DNA from: Chryseobacterium sp. 3008163 | GTDB taxonomy: Bacteria; Bacteroidota; Bacteroidia; Flavobacteriales; Weeksellaceae | Direction: 5' to 3' | Length of the DNA: 64,000 nt | NCBI RefSeq assembly: GCF_003669035.1 | Contig: NZ_CP033070.1 | Location: 992,001 to 1,056,000 of the forward strand | In this document: positions 41,458-52,231 of the stretch, piece by piece | How the letters are laid out: the number at the start of each line of letters is the position of its first letter | How positions within the stretch are numbered: the first letter of the stretch is position 1 | Made by a program: the position numbers and the translations under genes | Notes under the pieces: model-generated | Database searches by the model: none | What the model saw: the letters and a program-made list of their open reading frames with translations, nothing else | Told to the model about the DNA's origin: nothing

Positions 41458-44400
41458 TTAAGGTTCTATTTTAGTTTTAATTCCTTCATTCCAAAACTTA
41501 GCTTCCGGCATATAATAGAGATAGACATTACTCGCTTTCCCTGTGTATTCACCTGCAAATTCAACTTTTAAATCTAAGTTAACTATTTTCGTTTCATTAG
41601 CATCAAAATGTTCCCAATATAAAACCAGATAGTTATCAAAAATTTCATAATAAGAAATATGTTTTTTATCAACCAAATCTTTCAGCAAAGCATTTTGCAA
41701 AGTAAGACCCGCCGGAATACCTATTTTTGTGGTTGCCATTGGTAACTCTCCGTTGATTTTATTTTTCACAATCACCGTCATTCTGTTGGTCTCTCCTACT
41801 TTTGAAACTTCAGATTTTATTTTTGTTTCTAATGTTAACGGGATATTTTCACTTTTTGGAGCCTGCAAAGTGTAATAATGATAATCTAGTTTGTAAGGCA
41901 AACCTTTAGCATGCATATATTCAATGTTCAAGTCATTTTCTCCATTTCTGAAAGCAGATGCAACACTGTTATCGGCTTTAATTTTAGCATTATTAAGCGT
42001 AATCGTTGGCTTATCAACGCCATATAATTTTTCATTTTAGCGAAGAAATCTGATAAAGTTTCCAAAGCCAAAGCAGTTGCCTGAGTAGAGCCAAATCCGT
42101 AATATCCGTTATAATTAATCAGCTTATCTGCAATTTCGGCAATCTTTAACTGATCTGAATTTGTGTTTTTTTGCAAAGCCATCATGTAAAGAGAAATGGT
42201 TTCTGCGTTGGCAGAAATTCCGCCAGAACCAGTAAATGTTGTATTGGTTTTTACATTTTTAGTTGAATATTGCTCGATTAAAATGGTAAGAAGGTTTTTA
42301 TAATCTTCGTTTTTACCCAAATGAGCCGCTGAATTTGCCATCAAAGCTAACTGATAAGAATCTTTTGTTGACAAAGCTCTTTTTAAGCTGGCTTCATACG
42401 TATTCTGAAGCTCATTTTTAAAACCAATTTTAGACAGGGCATACAATACATACATATTTCTTGACCATGAGTATTCTGAATATTGGGTTTTCGATTCATA
42501 ATCTCTTCTTACTTCAAAAAGTCCGTTTGCATTTTTCTTAGATAAAATAAATGACGTCAGATTCTGAATTAACTTTGTATCAACATTGACATATTTCTTT
42601 AAATCTCTGAATTCCATCAAAGCAAAAGCCGAAAGTGCCACATCAGATCCGCTTCCTCCAAAATAAGAGAAACCGCCGTCGCCGTTTTTGTAGGAAATCA
42701 TTTTCTGATAGCCTTTTTTCAGATTTTTGATTGCTGTAGATTCAGTATCAAAATTGATTTTTTTTGTTGATTTTAAATAATCTAAAATAAAAACATTCGG
42801 ATAAACTGTTGAAGAAAGCTGCTCAAAACAACCGTGCGGTTCATTTTTCAGTCGTTCTAGATCTTCAAACATCTGCAATGCAGAATTTTCATAAACATAG
42901 TAAGACGACTCCAAACTGCCATTAATATAATCAGGAATAGTAATTTTAATATTCTCCTTTTTATTATTAACAATTGAAAAATGATACGGAAAACCTTTTT
43001 CTTCTACTTTTAAAGGCAAAATCATGGTTTCTCTGAAATCTCCCGATTTTACAGCAAACTGAATATTTGAATTAACCAATTTATCGGTCTGCATTTTCAC
43101 AAACAATCTTCCGGATTCTAAGGGTTTTAAAGTAATCAAACTATCTGCTTTCATCAGTCTGATATAGTTCGGAACTACGACATTTAGAGTTAAAGTTTTT
43201 GTTTCAGAAGAATTGTTTTTAATGACTACAGGAATTATCATTTGATCTGTTCTTGTCAAATATTGTGGAATTTTGGCATCAATCGAGATCAAACTTTGAG
43301 CAGCATAAGTGGTTTCGTCTCTTCCAATCAATCCTGATGCAGAAATTCCTTCCGTCATAATTCTGAAAGCCGAATTGGCATCAGACTGATAAAATTCTAT
43401 TTTAGCTTTTCCGTTTTTATCTGTTTCTACGACAGGATTCCAGTATAATGTTTCACGGTAATCGTGACGATATACAGTATTGGTAGATTCATAAACCGGA
43501 TAAGAAAATTGGCGTGAGTAATTATAATTCACTAAACTATCATTTGGAATATTTTTTACAGCGAAGTAGGTTTCTGGTGTTATGTTAAATTTTATGTTTG
43601 AAATTCTCCAATTTTTTGAATTGATAATGATGACTCCGTTTGCACCTCTGTTTCCGTAAATGGATGTTGCTGCTGCGTCCTTTAATATAGAGACATTACT
43701 TATATTATTAGAATTTAATTTTCTAAATTCGTATGAATTAGAAATGACACCATCAATAACAATCAAGGGATCCAGATTACTACTAATTGAACTTGTCCCA
43801 CGAATCAATAAACTAAACTTTGCTGACCCAGGACTTCCAGATCCTCCGTTCATAATAACTCCGGGAGCAGAACCTTGTAAAGCATTTAGCATAACAGCAT
43901 TTGGCCTGTTCTCTAAAAAGTAATCAGAATTAATAGTAGTAGAGGAAACAGTACTATTTTTTTTAGTAATTTGCGAATATCCCAAAACAACAACCTCTTC
44001 AATATTTTGAGATTTCACCGTATCAGATTTACTATTAACTGATGGCAAAGTTTTTATAATCCCTTCAACTCCCTGAGAAATTGGTGTCTTTTTTCTTTGA
44101 TTTCAGCTTCTTTGATGATTTCTTCAACATCAATATTTTCTAAAGACTGTTTCACCAAAGGATTAATATTCAATTTATAAGAAAGCATTCTCACATTGAC
44201 TTTCTGTTTCTTACTTAGAGATTTTGCAATGACAGTATAATATTCATTTCTGTTTAAATCTGAAAAATAAAACAAACCATTTTCTGTAGTAATCTGTTTT
44301 TTTATTTTAGAATTTCCTTCCACCAAAAAAACTTCAGCTTTTACAGGTTTTTTGTTTTCATCTTCTATAATTCCGTAAATTGGATTCTTCTTTTCGGGAA

Positions 44401-45997
44401 GATATTTGTATTTGCCGCTCTTTTCAACATCTGGAATCATCTCAAAATAACGATAACCATTCGTCAACATAACCAAGTCTAAACTTTTTCTTGCTTTTTC
44501 TTCTTTTTTATCGAAATAAAACTGAGGTCTTTCTATTTTTCCTCTCAGTTCAGAATCTAACAACAGCCATGAAAGAATATGATTTTGTTTATCATCGGCA
44601 TACGTCCATAATTTGTCATCAACCACGCTCATAGAAAGGTTTGCAGGAATGGGTTGATTGTTTTCGTCGGTTGTTTCTATATTGACGATTACTTTTTCTC
44701 TGGGCAGATAATTTTTCTTTGTAGGAGTAATTTTCACCTTCATCTGCCTGTTTTCATTGGTAAAAACAATACGTTCAGCCAGAGGAATATTACTTTCTGA
44801 AACAGTGAACCTGCAAATCCCAATAGGAAGTTCATTTTCAGGAATTTCAAACAGATTTAAACCTTGTTTCAACCTCATCGTTTTAGAATAAATCTCTTTT
44901 CCACGGAAATTTCCGGAGATAATAACATTCCTTTCTGAGGTTGAATTAATATTTAAACTGATCTTTTGATTCTCTTTTTTAGCATTAAAAACAATTCCGT
45001 TATCTTTTGCTGTTGGAAGTTGGTAAATTTTACTGATGTTTTCAGGCTTAAGAACTTTTGCGTAATATGTTTCGCCATTTTTGGGAGTCAAGAGAAAAAT
45101 TCCCATTCCGAAATTGTATGCTGAAACTTCCGTCAATTTCTTATGATTCTGATTGTAAATTCCTAAAACTGCGTCTACCGGTTTTTCAAATTCATCAAGA
45201 ACTTTAAAAGCAATATTCTGTTCGATACCATTAATAAAAGTTCCGCCTTCGGGCATGAATTTAACATCCAAATTATTTAAAACAATAGGAATATTTCTGG
45301 AAATAGATTCTGTAAAGCCATCAAAATTGACTTTAATATTTAACAGAGCATCTGAAGATTTCAAGACTTCAGGAAGTTTGAATTTTAAGATATATTTTCC
45401 TTCTTTATCGGTAATGAATGAGCCTTCGTTTATTTTTTCGCCTTGATGCATCACCGTAAAATAAGCTTCATAAAAAGGAATCGGAAGATTGCTCAAACTT
45501 CTCATCGAGAAATCTGCTAAAACCTCATCGCCTGCTCCATACCCTTTTTTAGGAAAATCAAGTTTCATTAAAATTCTTGGCGAAACGATTTTCTGGAGCG
45601 TAATTTCCTTTTCAAAAACATTTTTGCCTGCTTCATTCTGCATCCAATTTGTAAAAGCTCTGATTTTGTAAATTCCGCCCTTCATGTCTTCCCCAAAATA
45701 AAAAGAACCGTCTGCATGACCGTTTTTAATTTCGTATTTCGATTTTCTTACCACAGTTCCGCTGGGGTCGACAAGTTCAAAATTAACCACTTTACTTTGA
45801 TTAGCGGGAAGATTGTTTTCTGCCTGAACGATAAAAATTTTAAAAAACATTTCTTCACCAGGCTTGTAAAAAACATGGCTGGTCTGTATGTAAGTTTTCT
45901 CTTTTTTGAAATCGCTGAATTTATTCTGTGCATTTAAAAATAAGCTTGACAATAGAATAAAAACTAAGGCTATGTTGGATAAAAATTTGAAGTTCAT
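41458..45997 (-). pseudogene. alpha-2-macroglobulin-like protein with inserted TonB-plug domain, two frameshifts
   Basis: About 1513 residues when repaired. Order: signal peptide (ALVFILLSSLFLNAQ); MG-type beta domains (YIQTSHVFYKPGEEMFFKIF...; PEGGTFINGIEQNIAFKVLD); a carboxypeptidase-regulatory-like domain (about 545-600); a SusC-type plug (about 655-770: EEVVVLGYS, LNALQGSAPGV, ILKDAAATSIYGNRGANGV); A2M core (RETLYWNPVVETDKNGKAKIEF); thioester motif PHGCFEQ (about residue 1055); alpha-helical TED (FTGSGGISANAETISLYMMAL); receptor-like end. Frame breaks: T6 at 44089-44094 (adding a base gives KEKKTPISQGVEGIIKTLPS) and T5 at 42028-42032 (gives KMKKLYGVDKPTITLNN). Bacterial A2Ms trap proteases in the periplasm. 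A plug inside one is unusual. It starts 3 bp after the barrel gene. Confidence 0.85.
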
Positions 45998-46000
45998 AGT

Positions 46001-48766
46001 TTAAAATTTAAAAGAAACCGTACATCCGAACGTTTTAAAAGAGGGCAGATTAAAGAAATCTAAGCCTCTGCTGTTATCGAAATCATAAAAATTCTGATCA
46101 GAATCTACTCCGTTATTGGCCTGCCAAAGGAAAATATTATTTATGTAAAAGCTCACGCCTAAAACTCTTCTGAAATTTCCTACATCAAAATATGCAGAAA
46201 GCGTAATATCATTAATTCTTATATAATCAGCTTTCTCAACATAATTTTCTGAAACCCCAAGAAAACCATATCTAGTCCAACGATTCTCACCGACCGTTTG
46301 ATTAGGGTTATAAAAATCTACCGGAATCTGATTGATATTCCCATTGGAATTCACTCCTTGAAATACATAATTTTTAATATTTCTATCTTCAGCAGAACTT
46401 TGAGAACGACCGTAATAATCTAGAACAGCCTGGGTTCCGTTCCAGATTTGCCCTCCTTTTTTCCATTCCCAATTGACGTCTAACGCAAACATTTTGTAAG
46501 TGATGTTGTGAGAAAATTTCATCACAAAATCCGGTGTGGGATCTGCAATTATTTTTAAACCCTTTGCTTTTAACGGATAACCCAAATCATCAATAATTAA
46601 TTTTCCCTCACTGTTTCTTTCATAATAAATTCCCATCACAGCGCCTAAAACCTGACCTTCAGATAATATTTTGTAAACATCATTAAAACCCGAAATCATC
46701 AGATTATTATATCCCGATTTTACACGATCAACAACATCCCTATACTTGAAAAAGGAAGCTTTGCTGCTTAAACTAAATTGATAATTACTGATTATTCTGT
46801 CATAATTAAAATTAACCTCATACCCTTTATAAGTATGATCTGCAAGATTTTTCAGCACCAAATTTTGTCCTTCAAAAACAGGAAAAACATCATCTGATGT
46901 TCTGCGATTAAAGTACTCTGCAGTTAAATTCATTTTGTAATTGACAATAAATTTAAATCCCGTTTTCCATTCTTTGATGTTGATATTAGAAAGATTATTA
47001 AAAGTTTCTACTTCTTTTAAAGGAAAGTACAGATGTGAATTTTGTGCAGAAAACTGTGTTGTTGCGTATGAAGAATAAGATTTTGCAATTTCGGGTTCCG
47101 CAGACAGTTGCGTGTACGCTCCTACTAATTGGAAATCTGTATTGTTCCAATTAAAAATGTCGGTAAATGTGAAGTATCCATTGGCTTTTGGTAACCAAAA
47201 ATTATTTTTGAGGGACGTGTTTGAGGTATAAAATGAATTCCCAAGGTTGACACCAAACTCAATATCATTGTTGTAATTTTCGAAATCTAAATTATAATTA
47301 AAAATATAATCCTGCGATGTTCTCTGATAAAAATAATTCTTGTCTAAACTGTGATTAATATTAACTTTTCTGTTATTTAGAATATGATTTAAGCTAAATT
47401 TATTCGTCAAATCACCACCATGTAATTCATAACTTGCCAGAATATTCGAATTATAAAATTCATTTTTCTGATCTCTCCTGTTGTACAATCCATTGATAAA
47501 ACCATTCGTTGACGGTTTATAAACATCTCGATGCATAATATCCTGATTGTCATAAGCCTGACTGACATTGAGTTTAAAACCATTCCAATGTCTGCTTACA
47601 TCAAAATTAAGCTGTCGCACATTTTCGTAATAATTGTATTTATTTTCCTGTTTAAAAAGAAAGTCAGGATTGTCTGCATTTACACTGTAACTTCTCTGCA
47701 AACCATTATTTAGATAAGTATTTTGCTGATTCGAAAATGAAATCGGAGTTAAAAGTGAATTTTGATATGCTCTGTTGAAAAGTCCGATTCTGTTGGTATT
47801 TGTCGCTTTATTTTCTTCATAATTAAATCCTGCGTTGATATTAAAATTTAAAATCTTTGTGCTGAATTTTGCTTTAAAAGAATTGACCACATCAAACTGA
47901 TCTTCAAAATACATCTGATCTTTTCGTTGACCTATGTTCACAGAAAGTCTTGCATCTTCATTTCCATCACTTTTAATAATCGCATTCATATTTAACTGAT
48001 TGCTGTAACCGGCAGTAGTTTTAAAAATATTGTTATTATATGCTGTTGCAAGAGAAATTACGTTTGACAAACCAACTAATTGTCCATTGAAATCATATTC
48101 ATAAGGCTGCCCGTTAAAACCTAAAGTAGAAATATCAGGGCCGAAGCTGAACATCTCGCCAGTTTCCGGTCCTTTCCAAACAAGAAAACCATTTTCTGAT
48201 CTTCCCTGAACATATCGACTCTGAGTATGCGGAATTCTGTTTCTGTTTTTGATGTCTAATGATGTACTGAAACTTCCGTTAAAAACAAGATATTTTCTCG
48301 GCTGATTTTTAATTTTGTATAAAGAATCTGATTTATATTTAAGTTTTCGAACCGAAGAAAAATTGCGGTCTGAATTTTTGCGTAATGAATCGTAAGACTT
48401 TTGAATACTGAAGTCATCCACTTCAGAAGGCTCAATCTGGTTTTCATAATCTTTCGAATTGATATTTTTAACAGATTCTTTCTTTATTTGTCTTTCTAAA
48501 ATATATTTAAGTTCGTAAACACCGTGAACGACCTGAATATTTTTACCGTTGTTCCAAACTAAAGTATCATATTCTTTTGCTGCAATAATTGCAAAGCCTC
48601 TTTCGTCAGTCAATTCATGAACACCTGTATTTTTATTGAAAATTTTCAGAAAATTCTGAGGCTTTTTCTTTTCATTTAAAAACGTCCCCGAATAATAACG
48701 CTGCGAATTCTGCGCAAATGCAAAATGTACCGCAAGCAGAGGCAACAACAGATAAAGTTTTTTCAT
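46001..48766 (-). CDS. SusC-type TonB-dependent outer-membrane barrel lacking a plug domain
   Basis: A 921-residue protein with signal peptide (LLLPLLAVHFAFAQ). Residues about 25-85 are a carboxypeptidase-regulatory-like beta domain; then a charged linker of about 80 residues; then directly the barrel (KYLVFNGSFSTSLDIKNRNR, YSNQLNMNAIIKSDGNEDARLSVNIGQRKDQMYF) to the SusC-style end (RWTRYGFLGVSENYVEKADYIRINDITLSAYF, SFKTFGCTVSFKF). The plug landmarks (LxGxxxGV, IRGxxS, VLKDAxAxxxYGxxxxNGVI) are absent. The plug is found instead in the two neighbouring proteins. No SusD gene is adjacent. A terminator-like hairpin separates it from the upstream vWA gene. Confidence 0.85.
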   Translation of the reverse strand: MKKLYLLLPLLAVHFAFAQNSQRYYSGTFLNEKKKPQNFLKIFNKNTGVHELTDERGFAIIAAKEYDTLVWNNGKNIQVVHGVYELKYILERQIKKESVKNINSKDYENQIEPSEVDDFSIQKSYDSLRKNSDRNFSSVRKLKYKSDSLYKIKNQPRKYLVFNGSFSTSLDIKNRNRIPHTQSRYVQGRSENGFLVWKGPETGEMFSFGPDISTLGFNGQPYEYDFNGQLVGLSNVISLATAYNNNIFKTTAGYSNQLNMNAIIKSDGNEDARLSVNIGQRKDQMYFEDQFDVVNSFKAKFSTKILNFNINAGFNYEENKATNTNRIGLFNRAYQNSLLTPISFSNQQNTYLNNGLQRSYSVNADNPDFLFKQENKYNYYENVRQLNFDVSRHWNGFKLNVSQAYDNQDIMHRDVYKPSTNGFINGLYNRRDQKNEFYNSNILASYELHGGDLTNKFSLNHILNNRKVNINHSLDKNYFYQRTSQDYIFNYNLDFENYNNDIEFGVNLGNSFYTSNTSLKNNFWLPKANGYFTFTDIFNWNNTDFQLVGAYTQLSAEPEIAKSYSSYATTQFSAQNSHLYFPLKEVETFNNLSNINIKEWKTGFKFIVNYKMNLTAEYFNRRTSDDVFPVFEGQNLVLKNLADHTYKGYEVNFNYDRIISNYQFSLSSKASFFKYRDVVDRVKSGYNNLMISGFNDVYKILSEGQVLGAVMGIYYERNSEGKLIIDDLGYPLKAKGLKIIADPTPDFVMKFSHNITYKMFALDVNWEWKKGGQIWNGTQAVLDYYGRSQSSAEDRNIKNYVFQGVNSNGNINQIPVDFYNPNQTVGENRWTRYGFLGVSENYVEKADYIRINDITLSAYFDVGNFRRVLGVSFYINNIFLWQANNGVDSDQNFYDFDNSRGLDFFNLPSFKTFGCTVSFKF

Positions 48767-48792
48767 CTTTGATAATATTTCTAAAAATAGAG

Positions 48793-48826
48793 AAAAAAAA
48801 GAAATCTCCGAAGAAATTTCTTTTTT
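48793..48826 (-). terminator. hairpin between vWA and barrel genes
   Basis: AAAAAAGAAAT and ATTTCTTTTTT pair around CTCCGAAGAA; may partly end or attenuate transcription before the barrel gene. No clear promoter follows, so read-through is likely. Confidence 0.5.
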
Positions 48827-48831
48827 GAATG

Positions 48832-51369
48832 TTATTTTTGCATTGATCTATAGCTTTCGATCAATCTTACAAACTCCGCTCTATAACCTTCTTCATCAAT
48901 ACCTCTACCCTTTTTTGCTAGTTTTTCAACTTCTTTTAAGTCTTTATTTTTAATTAAATCTGAATTTCTTAAAACCAAACCAAACCAAGCAACTGAAGAA
49001 GCAAATTTAAAATCCTCACTTGCTGAAGAGATGGTTTCATTTGAGCTTTTAACCACTTGAACGATTTCCGAACTTGTATCTCCGTCTGGTTTCTTATATC
49101 TGAATTTTACAGTTGCCAATTCATCACTAAAATTTTCATCATTTGTGTTTTTAGTGTATTTTAAATCATTTTCTTTAGGCAAAAACTCAGATTTTACATC
49201 AGTTGGAATGACTTCATATAAAGCCGTTACAGTATGTCCGCTTCCCAATTCTCCTGCATCAATTTTATCGTTCGTAAAATCTTCATTCTTCAGTTTTCTA
49301 TTTTCATAACCAATCAGACGGTAAGATTTCACATATTTCGGATTAAATTCAATCTGAATTTTCACATCTTTTGCAATCGCGTACATACTTCCTGCAAACT
49401 CTTTCCCTAGAAATTTGTTAGCTTCCTGCATATTGTCGATGTATGCATAATTTCCATTACCCTTGTTGGCTAAAGTTTCCATTCGGTTGTCTTTAAAATT
49501 ACCCATTCCGAAACCCAAGCACGTCAGAAAAACACCGGATTTTCTTTTTTCTTCAATCAAGGTTTGAAGATCGCCCGTAGAAGATGTTCCCACATTGAAA
49601 TCTCCGTCGGTTGCGATGATAACACGATTATTTCCACCTTTAATGAAATTTTCCTGAGCTAATTTGTAAGCCAACTCAATTCCTTGTCCGCCTGCTGTAC
49701 TTCCACCCGCCTGAAGTTTGTCTAAAGCTTCAATGATTTTATTTTTCTCTTTAGCTGATGTCGGTGGCAAAACCATCCCTGCACTTCCGGCGTAGACTAC
49801 AATTCCTACTTTATCCTGCGGTCTTAATTGATCTAAAAGCACTTTAAAAGACGATTTTAATAAAGGTAATTTATTCGCTTCATCCATTGAACCTGAAACA
49901 TCAATCAGAAAAACAAAATTTGAACTCGGCAATTGATCTGTCGGAATATCTTTTCCCTGCAAACCTATTTTCAATAATTTATGCTTAGAATTCCACGGCG
50001 AATCGTTGTATTCTGTATTGATTGAAAACGGCTGATTATTTTTTGGTTGCGGGTAATTATATTTAAAATAATTAATCATTTCCTCGATTCGCACAGTATT
50101 TTTATTGACATATTCCCCATTGTTAATCATTCTTCGGATGTTGGAATACGCAGCTTTATCAACATCGATTGAGAAAGTAGAAACAGATTGATTTTTTGTC
50201 AGTTCAAAAGGATTTTCTACAAAAGCATCGTATTCTTCATTATTTTGCTTCTGAATTTGTTTCGAAAGGTTGATGCTGTCCTGAAATTTCTGAAGTCTTT
50301 CAAATGCTTTTCTTTCTTTTCGGGAAAGTTTTTTGGTTTTAATAATGATAACACCATTCGAAGCTCTGTTTCCATATATTGCTGTTGCTGAAGCATCTTT
50401 CAAAACTGAAACACTTTCAATGGCATTTGGATTTAAATTACTTAAAGATTTATTGTCTGAAATTTTCCCATTAATAACGTATAAAGGATTTGTGCTTGCA
50501 TTCACAGTACTCATTCCTCTAATTATAATATTGTTAGAAGAACCTGGAGCTCCTTGACCTGTCATTATTTGAAGACTTGGAACTGCTCCAACTAAAACTT
50601 TTGAAATATTATTATACTGTTTGAATTCATTTCTTATACTGTTGTGATCAATCTTCGCTGAACCTGGAGTTCCAGAAGTTGAATTAATTGCTAAACCGGC
50701 AACTTCACCTTGTAATGAATTTAAAAAACCTTGATTCGGACGACTTTCTAAATTTTGAGCATTTACAGTGGTTGAAGAAGATGTTTTCTGCCTTGTTTGA
50801 GTTTTATTATATCCCAGAACAACTACTTCCTCAATATTTTTTTCTTTGTAACCACTGTCTACAGAAACTTGTGGAACTATATTATTGATTTCAATTGGAC
50901 TAAAATTATTGCTTTTATTTTTGCTTATTATTGAATTCCCTTTTAGAACAAGACCTATTTTGGCATCACTATTCCCGAAAACTTTAGCATCTTCATAAGC
51001 TAATATTTTTGGGTTCGGGTTTTCTTTTAAACCATTTATTTCCTTCTCAATATTAGATTTTACCAAACTGTCAGTTGCCTGAACACTAGAATTGGTTTTA
51101 GGTGAAACTGTATTCTGAGCAATTTGAGGTTTTGAAATATCAACAACCTCTTTTTTATCAATAAAATAAAATGCTCCCAAACCAATAATCAAACTCGCTG
51201 CAATTCCATAAGGAAACCAAACAGGAACAACTCTTTTCTTCTCTTCTTTTTTATCTAATTTCTCTTCAACTTTTGCCCAAACTTTATCAAACCCCGGAAA
51301 AGTCGCAGGTTCTTCCAAAGAATGAGAAGCCTCATTGAATTTTTTATCTATATCGTGATTGTTTTCCAT
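48832..51369 (-). CDS. anti-sigma-like membrane protein with TonB-plug and vWA domains
   Basis: An 845-residue protein. Residues 1-50 are a charged cytosolic segment (FPGFDKVWAKVEEKLDKKEEKK) of the kind that precedes the membrane helix in anti-sigma proteins; helix about 53-70 (YGIAASLIIGLGAFYFI). After a linker come EEVVVLGYN and a SusC-like plug with its first half apparently duplicated: LQGEVAGLAINSTSGTPGSAK, then LVGAVPSLQIMTGQGAPGSSN, IIIRGMST, and SVLKDASATAIYGNRASNGVI. The C-terminal half is YfbK-like: vWA with MIDAS DVSGSMD (DxSxS), T and ATDGDFNVG, plus a DUF3520-type tail. It follows the ECF sigma gene by 11 bp. It probably sits in the inner membrane with plug and vWA in the periplasm. 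Confidence 0.85.
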   Translation of the reverse strand: MENNHDIDKKFNEASHSLEEPATFPGFDKVWAKVEEKLDKKEEKKRVVPVWFPYGIAASLIIGLGAFYFIDKKEVVDISKPQIAQNTVSPKTNSSVQATDSLVKSNIEKEINGLKENPNPKILAYEDAKVFGNSDAKIGLVLKGNSIISKNKSNNFSPIEINNIVPQVSVDSGYKEKNIEEVVVLGYNKTQTRQKTSSSTTVNAQNLESRPNQGFLNSLQGEVAGLAINSTSGTPGSAKIDHNSIRNEFKQYNNISKVLVGAVPSLQIMTGQGAPGSSNNIIIRGMSTVNASTNPLYVINGKISDNKSLSNLNPNAIESVSVLKDASATAIYGNRASNGVIIIKTKKLSRKERKAFERLQKFQDSINLSKQIQKQNNEEYDAFVENPFELTKNQSVSTFSIDVDKAAYSNIRRMINNGEYVNKNTVRIEEMINYFKYNYPQPKNNQPFSINTEYNDSPWNSKHKLLKIGLQGKDIPTDQLPSSNFVFLIDVSGSMDEANKLPLLKSSFKVLLDQLRPQDKVGIVVYAGSAGMVLPPTSAKEKNKIIEALDKLQAGGSTAGGQGIELAYKLAQENFIKGGNNRVIIATDGDFNVGTSSTGDLQTLIEEKRKSGVFLTCLGFGMGNFKDNRMETLANKGNGNYAYIDNMQEANKFLGKEFAGSMYAIAKDVKIQIEFNPKYVKSYRLIGYENRKLKNEDFTNDKIDAGELGSGHTVTALYEVIPTDVKSEFLPKENDLKYTKNTNDENFSDELATVKFRYKKPDGDTSSEIVQVVKSSNETISSASEDFKFASSVAWFGLVLRNSDLIKNKDLKEVEKLAKKGRGIDEEGYRAEFVRLIESYRSMQK

Positions 51370-51380
51370 TGTGTAAAAGT

Positions 51381-51899
51381 TTAAATGTTGTGATTGACCA
51401 AGAGTTCCTGTAATTTTTTTCTCGCGAAATTGAGCTGAGATTTTGAAGTTCCTTCGCTGATAGAAAGCATGGTTGCAATCTCTTTATGCGGATAACCTTC
51501 AATAGCAAACAGATTGAAAATCGCTCTGCAGCCTTCCGGAAGAAAATTAAGCAGCTTTAGAATATCTTTTTCAAAAGAAATACTATCTGTTGGAGAACCT
51601 GTTGATTCTACAAACTCTTCTTCTAAAGACACATCGAGCGCTTTCATACTTCTCAATTTCTGCAAACATTCATTCACTGCAATTTTTCTTGCCCAGGCTT
51701 CGAAAATTTCATGATTTTGAAGTTGATTGAGCTTTGTAAAAATCTTGTAGAACGTATCGGCCAATACTTCTTCGATATCTTCATCGTTTTTCAGATAGCG
51801 CTTGCAGACTGAGTGCAGTTTGCCCGCCATTTTCTCGTAAATCTTCCGCTGGGCGTTGCGGTCGTTCCGTTGGCATTCTATCAGTAATTCTTTTTCCAT
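51381..51899 (-). CDS. ECF-family RNA polymerase sigma factor
   Basis: A 172-residue sigma-70 ECF protein: region 2 (QRKIYEKMAGKLHSVCKRYLKNDEDIEEVLADTFYKIFTKLNQLQNHEIFEAWARKIAVNECLQ) and region 4 (LPEGCRAIFNLFAIEGYPHKEIATMLSISEGTSKSQLNFARKKLQELL). First gene of the minus-strand set down to 41458, and 11 bp before the vWA/plug gene, whose N-terminus looks like its anti-sigma partner. Confidence 0.93.
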   Translation of the reverse strand: MEKELLIECQRNDRNAQRKIYEKMAGKLHSVCKRYLKNDEDIEEVLADTFYKIFTKLNQLQNHEIFEAWARKIAVNECLQKLRSMKALDVSLEEEFVESTGSPTDSISFEKDILKLLNFLPEGCRAIFNLFAIEGYPHKEIATMLSISEGTSKSQLNFARKKLQELLVNHNI

Positions 51900-52231
51900 A
51901 GTCAGGCTTTATACTCTTATAGATGCAGGAAATTTCAGAAAGGTTGGAAACATTATAAACTTTTTCTAAAAATAAGGAAATACTCAAACTAAAGGGTTGG
52001 AAAGTTATTCAGTTTATTAGTTAGTTGTTTGCGACATTATTTAAACTGTTTAACTGAAAAACTGTATAACTAATAAATCGTCTTTAACCCTTTTTAACAT
52101 TAATTCATGTAACACTCGCTTAACATTGCCGACTATTCAGATATAATTCTTTACGGTTGCAAAATTGCTTAAATAGTTTTAAAGTTCTAAAAACGTTGAA
52201 ACACAACTGTAAAATAAATATACCTTTTCTT
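51900..52231. other. divergent promoter region, no gene seen
   Basis: 332 bp between the divergent sigma-factor and C1B-peptidase genes. It must hold both promoters. No TAnnTTTG match is convincing and no repeat is seen. Confidence 0.4.

Noticed and set aside
44049..44053. A2M region as three separate genes
   Set aside because: Each junction is repaired by one base and the combined protein has the normal A2M domain order, so one gene is called.
46001..48766. SusC of a SusC/SusD polysaccharide-uptake pair
   Set aside because: No SusD-like lipoprotein gene lies beside it, the plug is missing, and the neighbours are A2M- and vWA-type proteins.
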